Shown here piece by piece: positions 57,100-64,000 of a DNA stretch of 64,000 nt (positions within the stretch are counted from its first letter, which is position 1; each line of letters opens with the position of its first letter). The DNA comes from Ceratopteris richardii (Eukaryota; Streptophyta; Polypodiopsida; Polypodiales; Pteridaceae). The stretch lies in the NCBI GenBank assembly GCA_020310875.1, contig CM035414.1:199684260-199748259 (forward strand). Direction: 5' to 3'. Below the pieces are notes generated by a model. That model saw nothing but the letters and a program-made list of their open reading frames with translations. It had not been told where the DNA came from and ran no database searches. The translations under genes were made by a program, and so were the position numbers.

Positions 57100-58576
57100 A
57101 TTTCCTCAGTGAGGGGTTCTTGATATAGTTTGACTCTGCATTCGCTAATCTAACTAGGGAGAACATCACCTTCTAGTGTAGCTAATTGAACTGCTCCACT
57201 AGTTGAGATCCTATTTATGATCATAGGTCCATAGCCATGCTTCTCTAGCTTTCTTGTATGTTGTTTTAGGGTATACACCAAAACTAAGTCTCTGATCTTT
57301 AAGCCTTTATCCTTCACATGGGCATCGAAGTATGCCTTTTGTCTCTTCTTAGCTACATAAATCCCTGCGGCAGCTCTCAGTCTCGTTACACCTAGCCATT
57401 CAAGATCAAAGATTCTTGAAGAGAGTTCATGCCCCATCCACTCATGTTCCTATGCTACTTTCAGTGTAGGTACCAAGAAGTCCAATGGTAGCACTGCATT
57501 TTGACCAAATACCATCTGAAAGGGTTTGGCTTGGAGCACCATTTTATAGGCAACTCTATATGCCCAAACAACATGGTGTAGCTGTTTGTCCCAATCAGAG
57601 CATTTATTATTCACCAATTTGGTCAGCACATTGCATAAAATCTTATTGGTGCTTTCAGCTTGCCCATTAGCTTGTGGATGATAGGGGATAGACTTCTTGT
57701 GTATTACCAACAACTCATGGAGAAGGTTTTCAATGACTTCATTCAAGAAGTGAGTGCCTCTATCACTTACTAGCTCTATACGTAGCCCATATCTTGTGAA
57801 TACATTCGTAAATAAGAACTTAGCTATTGTTTGAGCATCGTTCTTCATTGTGGCTTTCACTTCTACCCACTTGGTTAGATAATCGGTGGCAACAATGATA
57901 TACTCTGCATGGGAAATCTTAGCTGGGGTTTTAATAGGACCTACAAAGTCTATTCCCCACTTAGAGAATGCATGTCCACCCATCATAGGTTTCAAAGGCA
58001 TCTCATCTTTTCGTATGGGATATTGAGTTTGCTGACAAATGTCACAGTGTTTCACATAGGTATGGCATCCATGTGAAGGGTTGGCCATCACAAGCCTGCA
58101 AATAGGATTGCCTTAATCACCCGGTCTGGTCCAAAGTGTCCTCTTGCTACACCTTGGTGAGCAATTTCCAAGATCTTAAGATATTCACTCTCATGGACAC
58201 ATAGTCTCAGATATCCATCTTTTCCATGCTTGTATAGATTATCGCCAATGAGAGTATAGTCTAAAGCTACTTGTTCGAAGATTCTCTGCCTAGCGAGGGT
58301 TATATCATGAGGGAATGTGTTTGTCCTCAAGAAGGCTACTAATGGTTCGCTCCAATCTGGTATTAGAGACATTTGGTATATTGTAGCGTGCTCTAGAGGT
58401 GGTCTAATACAACAGACTGGGCATTCTTTGCACAACTTATGGACATCTGCTTCCATAGTCAGCCAATGCACTCCGAGTTTCCTTAGTGTATGTAAAGTTC
58501 TTTGCTTCGAGTAGTGTTGCTCTAATGCACCCACATGTGCTAATTGCAACCACTTTGCGTACTCATCCTCTTCCAC
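57100..58576 (-). pseudogene. G4 integrase region, broken
   Basis: The zinc region (HQGVARGHFGPDRVIKAI, CDICQQTQ) is followed by the core with FSKWGIDFVGPIKTPAKISH, LVSDRGTHFLNEVIENLL and YHPQANGQAESTNKILCNVL, which holds the D, D and E residues. The C-terminal module has RDLVLVYTLKQHTRKLEKHG and GPMIINRISTSGAVQLATLE; no chromodomain was seen. Confidence 0.87.
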
Positions 58577-58599
58577 ACAACAAGCTAATATCCCCTTGA

Positions 58600-59290
58600 T
58601 CTGTATGCTTCTACATACTTCGTGCCATGATATGGTACCTTTGGGCTTTTACTACCTTCCCATCTTGAGTGTTTATTACTGGGTGTTTTGGTCCAAATGT
58701 CAATACTGGCACTAATGTTTTGGCCCACTGCAGTACAACTTCCAAATTGAACAAGTAAGCATTAGGAAGATCATCTGATACTCCTTGTGGACCCTCTTTG
58801 GATGTGAGCTTCGAGAGTTGGACTGCTCTCAAGTGAGTCTTGCCCTTCCTTACCATGACCTCAAAGTCATATTACATTATTAAGAGAAACCATCTTACTA
58901 ATCTACATGCATTGCATGGTTTCTTTACCAAGTATAGTAGAGCTTGATGATCAGTAAAAAATTTAAAATTATTTGTAAGCAAATAGTGTCTAAACTTTTT
59001 AACTACATATACCATGCCTAGTCCTTCTCGTTCAGTGGTCAAATAGTTTCTTTCAACTGCATTCAACTGTCTAGTAGCATAGGCAATCGGAATATCCATA
59101 TTACCTTCACTAGTAGGTTGTGCAAGCACACATCCAATAGCAATTGGATGCATCCACATGAACATGAAAGGGCTTGTTCCAATTTGGTGTCATCAAGATT
59201 GGTGCCAAACATAATCGTTGTTTAAGCTCATTGAAAGAGTTCTCACACTCTTCCCTCCACTCTGCTTCTAGTAGAGTAAGAAAATTGAAA
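58600..59290 (-). pseudogene. G4 RNase H region, broken
   Basis: The reading includes CENSFNELKQRLCLAPILMT, PNWNKPFHVHVDASN, IPIAYATRQLNAVERNYLTT, EREGLGMVYVVKKFRHYLLT and FFTDHQALLYLVKKP, a typical gypsy RNase H, followed by HLRAVQLSKLTSKEGPQG at the domain end. Confidence 0.85.
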
Positions 59291-59300
59291 ATGGTGGCAA

Positions 59301-60048
59301 AATGACTGAGATATGAGCAATACAAAATGACTGTTGTAAGTGACAATGACAGAGAGATCAACAGATGTAATGAATGATCTATTGTATTATGACACAATGT
59401 TGGACGTGACCATTGGCATGATAATAAATGCTCAATGATAGATAGAAGTGTAGGCTATGATGTGAGCCTTACTCCTTTATAAATTGATCAACAAAACTCG
59501 AGATAGTAGTGATCTCTACCGCATGTCTTTTACATTCATCTTTTATAGATGTCCCATTCAAAATTTGAATTGAATTCTATTTTGGCTCTCACTAAAAGTG
59601 TTCCCCTAATCTAAGATGTAACTTTTCAATCCAAAAAACTCCACGAGTTTAGTGGTAGTTACAATTATTCTTTTAAGTCGAATAGACTTTTACAAGTGGT
59701 AAGAAAGTAAAGAATCCATAGCAATGGTTTTCATGGGTCTTCAAACATTTGCACATAAGGTCTTAATGTCTAGCCAAGTGTGTAGGCTTCGTATTTGCAC
59801 TAACAAGAGATCGGGGAGAGAGAGAGAGAGAGGATTGCATTATGTTATATTTCAAAGTTGTGAGTTCTAGCATGCCGCCAAAGATGTGATCAATGTGGAG
59901 GATGAGCAACTACTACGAAGGGACATTGATATAGACATGAGAGAGACCTACGAATGAAAACCAGAAAAGAGTATCATGTGCCTTGCGTTACCACAAATCA
60001 TTGAGACTTGTGTAACGTGCGACAAATCCTTTAATGAAGCGGGCAACC
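59301..60048. other. Unassigned stretch
   Basis: No gene or element recognised. A short GA run lies at 59819-59834. AT-rich, non-coding in appearance. Confidence 0.5.

Positions 60049-60122
<74 letters not shown>
60049..60122. repeat. Compound microsatellite (GT)n(AT)n
   Basis: About 12 bp of GT repeats run into about 62 bp of perfect AT repeats. The Tyr-Ile readings across it are artefacts. Confidence 0.98.
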
Positions 60123-60126
<4 letters not shown>

Positions 60127-60651
60127 GTGAACACAAACCTCACATTTAAGCCCTTCGTTCCAGATGAAGATGCATAGACTGCACATATCCATTCCAATAT
60201 GCAATAACTAGCCAGATCCAAGCCTCTGCTGGCAACATAAATTTGTTTTTTTGCCACACCTACTTCATGATGCAAACTTCATGATGCAAAATTCAAAGTT
60301 AATTAGGATACATAACAAAGATATTACACTTCAATTGATTCTAGTTCTCTGGTGATTAGGAGACATATCTATGACAAAAGAGTTAAAATATCTAAAGCTC
60401 TTGAGTTAGGTGGCATGATGGTGATGTTATTTGTTCAAAGCTTCTTTAAGGCAAAAAGAGCCTATGAAAGCTTAGTATGAAGTATAATCTAATCAACTAT
60501 AAGATGGCTCAAGGATCATGCAAAGTCGAGGATCGAAATCATGTGAAGGCTTATATTAAGCGATGGAATCCAGATATTATACAAATCGTGGATCTATCAC
60601 CTTTTGAAGTACTTTGCACTCACAAGAATTGTGGATATTACCATGTTTTTG
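60123..60651. other. Unassigned stretch between microsatellites
   Basis: No supportable gene; short frames only, without motifs. Confidence 0.5.
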
Positions 60652-60652
60652 G

Positions 60653-60705
<53 letters not shown>

Positions 60706-60712
60706 AAGAGAT
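60652..60712. repeat. Compound microsatellite (AT)n(AG)n
   Basis: About 18 bp of AT repeats are followed by about 44 bp of AG repeats with two AAAG interruptions. Confidence 0.97.
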
Positions 60713-60769
60713 GGAAACCTGGCGTCGTGTACGCAGGAGAGTGAGAGAGAAATAGAGATAGAGAACTAA

Positions 60770-61411
60770 TGAATGCATGCATAAGAGTGATGTCAGATGC
60801 ATGTGGGCATATGCATGAGTGATAGCATTAGTATTATGCATATGTGTATGGCACATGAGGTATATGTATCCATATGCATATTAGAAGCATGTGATAGTGT
60901 GTGTGAATACATACACATTTTAGATGTATGAATGCACGCATATGAGAATGCATGATGAAGAAGCACCTATGCATGAATGGTGATATGTATAGAGAAATAT
61001 GTATATGTATGAATATGAGAATAGTATTCAAGCATAAGTGTATGATTATGAGTATGTAAGAGTGCATGTGCATAAGAATTAAATGCATGAGAAGTGCATG
61101 AGCATGCTAGAGGTAGAAACATGTGTGCACGAGAATGCGTATGGATGCATATGAAGATATGGATGCATGTGTATGCATGTGAGATGTTAGCATGCATGTA
61201 AGAATGTATGTGCATGTGTGCATATGCATGTTAGTAGGTATGCATGTATGAATGTGTGTTAGCATGCATGAGAGTGTGTTAGCATGCATATGTGAATGTG
61301 TGTTAGCATGCATATGAGGATGTGTGTTAGCATTTGTATAAGTTTATGAATGTATGTTAGCATGCATATATGAGTGTGTGTTAGAATGCATATATGAAAG
61401 CATGTTAGCAT
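60770..61411. repeat. Degenerate TG/CA-rich purine-pyrimidine alternating tract
   Basis: This stretch is dense in ATGCAT, GCATGC, TGTGTG and CATATG words, with near-continuous alternation of purine and pyrimidine. Towards the right end loose 20-26-bp units containing TGTGTTAGCATGCATATG appear, which shade into the regular minisatellite that follows. His/Met/Ile/Thr-rich frames here are artefacts of composition. Confidence 0.85.
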
Positions 61412-61650
61412 ATATGAAAGTGTGTTAGCATATATGAGAGTGTGTTAGCATATATGAGAGTGTGTTAGCATATATGAAAGTGTGTTAGCATATATGAGAG
61501 TGTGTTAGCATATATGAGAGTGTGTTAGCATATATGAAAGTGTGTTTTCATATATGAAAGTGTGATAGCATATATGAGAGTGTGTTAGCATAAATGAAAG
61601 TGTGTTAGCATATGTGAAAGTGTGTTAGCATGTATGAGAGTGTGTGTTTG
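61412..61650. repeat. 20-bp minisatellite, about 12 copies
   Basis: Tandem units of TGTGTTAGCATATATGAGAG, alternating at the third base from the end between GAGAG and GAAAG types in a partly regular order. Flanking variants become irregular on both sides, as expected of a slippage-grown array. Confidence 0.96.
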
Positions 61651-61967
61651 CATGTAGGAGGATGCATGAGCATGGTACATGTATGCATGAAAAATTGAAT
61701 GTATGTGCATACACATATATGATAAAAGTTGAAAGTAATGAGTATGTTTTATGTTTTATATAATGTACTTATGTTTTCTAATGTTCTTTTTGCAAAGAGC
61801 ATTGACGAGAATTGAGGAACATTGTTGAGAATTGATGAACATTGACGAGCATTGTGCCACTTCTTCCACTTTACTTACATTTTAGTTTAAAATTGTATTA
61901 GGATTTTGACAGTTATCCTAACATTCATGCTTAGAGTTGTATAAGGTTATTGAAGTAGTTTCCATTC
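61651..61967. other. AT-rich stretch with short degenerate repeat
   Basis: At about 61798-61856 a short motif (GAACATTGACGA-like) is repeated about five times with variation. Otherwise no feature seen. It could be part of an LTR preceding the leader at 62500. Confidence 0.5.
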
Positions 61968-62402
61968 ATGAGCATTATCAAGAAAACAGTTATAGAATTA
62001 TTCATTGATCAATTGGCAATTTATATTGTTCTATATTTTCTTATGTCTACGAGTAATGAGTCTACGAATGATTCTGTGAGTAAAGAGTCTACGAATGAAA
62101 ATACCATTTCTACATCTTTCATTTTTGAGTGTTTATTACCTCCACCTGTAAATCATACTTCTCAACCTAAACCGAACGTAGCTGATATAGATTTAGAAGA
62201 AGAAGTTAAGCAGAATGTAGCTAATAAGGAATTAGAAGAAGAGGAATTTATTAAGGACTGCATTACTAGTGAAACTTTACTCTCTCCATCATACAAATAT
62301 TGTTTATCTAGATTTTTGGCTACACAACATTATGGTCATAGTTTAGATTCAGCCATTAGAACATTAATAAAAAAATTCACATATCACTGGATCACATCTT
62401 AG
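61968..62402 (+). CDS. Unrecognised 144-aa reading frame
   Basis: The first ATG gives a hydrophobic start (residues about 8-28, ELFIDQLAIYIVLYFLM), but a second Met at residue 26 would begin a soluble acidic protein: STSNESTNDSVSKESTNEN repeats, a Pro-rich bit, an acidic stretch (DIDLEEEVKQNVANKELEEE) and a C-terminal helical part (YCLSRFLATQHYGHSLDSAI). No family recognised. Its nearness to a primer-site-like sequence at about 62509 suggests it may lie in a retroelement LTR or leader rather than being a host gene. Confidence 0.3.
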   Translation: MSIIKKTVIELFIDQLAIYIVLYFLMSTSNESTNDSVSKESTNENTISTSFIFECLLPPPVNHTSQPKPNVADIDLEEEVKQNVANKELEEEEFIKDCITSETLLSPSYKYCLSRFLATQHYGHSLDSAIRTLIKKFTYHWITS

Positions 62403-63069
62403 ATCCTAAAGTACGCTAAAAACCACCCTACATGTAGTCACACAGTGAGGCCATAGTAATTTGAGTTCTGATCTGCCGTTGGTCTCCATTCACATCCCTC
62501 GATATTTGGTGAACCCGATGTGAATCGTGACAATTGGGTGTTCAGAATTATTAGGTGTGTTTCAGTATTAATTAAAAATTTAACCTTTATATTCTTTTTG
62601 CTTTGCAGGTGAGTGGAGAAAGAAGCTTAGTCAATCGCAACAACAAGTCAAGATCTTGTTGGCACATCCCTTTTCCCTAGTTGCTGAGGGCTCTTCTCTA
62701 GCGAACTGAGCGCCTCCACGAGAAGAGGGGCATTCAAGATGGAGAAGCCTCGACACTTCTTTCCCCCCCATCGACAAAAACAGATCATCATTGCACAATC
62801 ACTTCTAGTTTTGTACTGAGGATTTATTTATAAATTTTTTTATAAAGAAAAACAAATATCATTGTGCATATTTAAGCTTCAGCATCGAACAACTTAAGGT
62901 AAAGAGTTTTCAACTTCTTTTACTTTAGTACAAACACATCACTTGCCCTTGCTAAACATAAAAGGAGTGTTTTTATTTCATATTGCTAAAGTTATGAAAT
63001 CAATCCAAATTTGACGTAGTAGTTTTATTAACTGATAAGCTTAGTGATTTTTCCAACTCAAGTCATGAG
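62403..63069 (+). other. Possible retroelement leader with primer-site-like sequence
   Basis: TTGGTGAACCCGATGTGAAT at about 62508-62527 begins with TGG (one base in) and resembles gypsy primer-site junctions. It is followed by a leader-like stretch and, at 63070, a zinc-knuckle frame. No LTR pair in the window confirms it. No other feature seen. Confidence 0.35.
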
Positions 63070-63801
63070 ATGTGTGGTATTTTAAAAGAATTTATTGTGA
63101 ATGAAATTACAAATCTAAAGAGCAAAATTGATGAATTGATCAAACAAGTAAATGAATTACCTAGATGCAAGTGCAAACATGAACATGAAACTCAAAGCCT
63201 ATCTACAAAACTACATGACAAAAACCATGTATTTGACCATAGACGATCCACCCATAGGGCTATGAATAGGAGAGTGAAACGTCCAATAAGATGCTTTTGG
63301 TGTGACCAATTAGGCCATATGTATGATGATTGTGTGTATGATGATTGTCTTGCTTATGATGATGCATGTAAATTGCACTTAGTCACTACAATTGAACGAA
63401 AGATTTGTGATTATCAAGCCCATCTACCTTTGCATTTAAACTTAGGTAGAGGAGCGATGAGAGAATACTTTGATCAAACTAAATTTACACCTAAAACAAG
63501 TAGAAGAATTCAAAACCAATGGAGACCTAAGAGCTATGATGAGACAAAAAATTTGAAACTTAAGAGCTATGATGAGGAAACAAACTCTTTTGAATTAAAA
63601 TCTATGAACAAATTTAAGACTCAAAGTACATTCCTTGATAATGATCAAAATCTTCCAAAACCTAAATTTATGAGTAAAACGGACAATCAAACTAAATCTA
63701 TTGATAAAAGATATGGTCAAAATACATTGGACAAGAACAAGATTGATAAACTAGTATATGCAAGGATAAAGAGTGATGAAAATAAAGTTCAAAAATCATA
63801 A
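63070..63801 (+). CDS. Zinc-knuckle, Lys/Asn/Asp-rich protein (gag-like), 243 aa
   Basis: The N-terminus has a helical, probably coiled segment (FIVNEITNLKSKIDELIKQV), then a Cys/His pair region (CKCKHEHE). A canonical CCHC knuckle CFWCDQLGHMYDDC follows at about residues 78-91, and then a short aromatic region. The last 100 residues are a charged low-complexity tail with repeated KSYDE-type blocks. Similar composition continues to the window edge. The knuckle argues for a retroelement gag; no capsid domain was recognised, so a host nucleic-acid-binding protein cannot be excluded. Confidence 0.45.
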   Translation: MCGILKEFIVNEITNLKSKIDELIKQVNELPRCKCKHEHETQSLSTKLHDKNHVFDHRRSTHRAMNRRVKRPIRCFWCDQLGHMYDDCVYDDCLAYDDACKLHLVTTIERKICDYQAHLPLHLNLGRGAMREYFDQTKFTPKTSRRIQNQWRPKSYDETKNLKLKSYDEETNSFELKSMNKFKTQSTFLDNDQNLPKPKFMSKTDNQTKSIDKRYGQNTLDKNKIDKLVYARIKSDENKVQKS

Positions 63802-64000
63802 ATTTGATAAAAAAGAAGATACATATTATGTGAATTATGAACCTATATTCTTAGAGAATGACAAAAATTTTGATCAAGATAAATTTGGGAAATTAAAAGC
63901 TCAACCATATGATGAAAAAAGTATTCATAGTAAACTTGATAATGATAAATATATTAGGGAAAATGGAAAATTAGCTAACGATCAAGATTTGATGAAATGG
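63802..64000 (+). other. Coding-like low-complexity sequence to window edge
   Basis: AT-rich, Lys/Asp/Asn/Tyr-rich composition like the tail of the preceding frame. It probably belongs to the same gene or element, which runs out of the window. Confidence 0.35.

Larger units (their letters stand above)
51581..59300 (-). mobile_element. G4, Ty3/gypsy element with a long post-integrase cassette
   Basis: Minus-strand order: RNase H (about 59290-58600), integrase (58576-57450) with its C-terminal module (about 57440-57100), a retropepsin-like domain (about 57005-56320), then about 4.7 kb of further coding-like sequence including a helical head, an acidic linker, a Pro/His/Thr-rich part and a long coiled coil ending at 52151. 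No RT remains. Its 3' end and LTR probably lie at 31541-32320, beyond the proposed inversion. It is broken in many places and old. Confidence 0.8.

Noticed and set aside
60597-61313. His/Met/Ile/Thr- and Ser/Leu-rich frames over the simple repeats
   Set aside because: They are composition artefacts of (AG)n and TG/CA-rich sequence, open on several frames at once.
61412-61650. CRISPR-like regular array
   Set aside because: Units are contiguous with no unique spacers and the sequence is plant nuclear; it is a minisatellite.

Overview
The window is a repeat-only stretch of a large, AT-rich plant nuclear genome. Everything recognisable is LTR retrotransposon (Ty1/copia or Ty3/gypsy) or simple repeat. 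I found no host gene, tRNA, rRNA, LINE or DNA transposon that I could defend. Nested copia and gypsy elements with LTRs over 1 kb, old and slowly decayed copies, and initiator-Met-type primer sites point to a seed plant. A gymnosperm is my best guess (inference, not proven).

Layout. 1-12453 holds G1, an old + strand gypsy element. It is split by C1, a copia element (1078-7890) with 1273-bp LTRs, a GATTT target duplication and about 2% LTR divergence. 12454-13250 is C2, a minus-strand copia fragment. 13255-17883 is C3, a copia element lacking its left end. 17884-19328 holds pieces of copia and gypsy gag, including the left part of gypsy G2. 19329-31540 is G3, a roughly 12.2-kb gypsy element on the minus strand. 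It looks whole, its LTRs are almost identical, and it carries two long extra genes after pol. 31541-32320 is the 3' end of gypsy G4 on the + strand. 33465-38900 (G5) and 39700-41530 (G6) are old minus-strand gypsy remains. 41531-50472 is the rest of G2 on the minus strand. G2 is interrupted by copia C5 (41710-47126, target duplication AGCTT) and by a short copia derivative C6 (48094-50001, target duplication GGCTC). 50473-51580 is a solo LTR of the G3 family. 51581-59300 is the main part of G4 on the minus strand. From 59300 on come simple repeats, a 20-bp minisatellite and two unrecognised reading frames, one with a zinc knuckle.

The two strongest observations follow. (1) The short direct repeats flanking G3 and the solo LTR match crosswise rather than pairwise, and both flanking elements (G2 and G4) change strand at these LTRs. 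The segment of about 19 kb between them therefore appears inverted by exchange between two oppositely oriented, near-identical LTRs, or mis-assembled through them. (2) G3 encodes, downstream of integrase, two proteins of 738 and 513 residues. Each has a globular head, a low-complexity linker and a long coiled coil. The older relative G1 has the first but lacks the second, and the unrelated G4 has its own post-integrase cassette, including a second retropepsin-like domain. These accessory cassettes are the best candidate for an undescribed system here.

Working order of events (inference from nesting and LTR divergence): G1, G2, G4, G5 and G6 are oldest; C5, C6 and C1 came next; G3 and the solo LTR are recent; the inversion is the last event.
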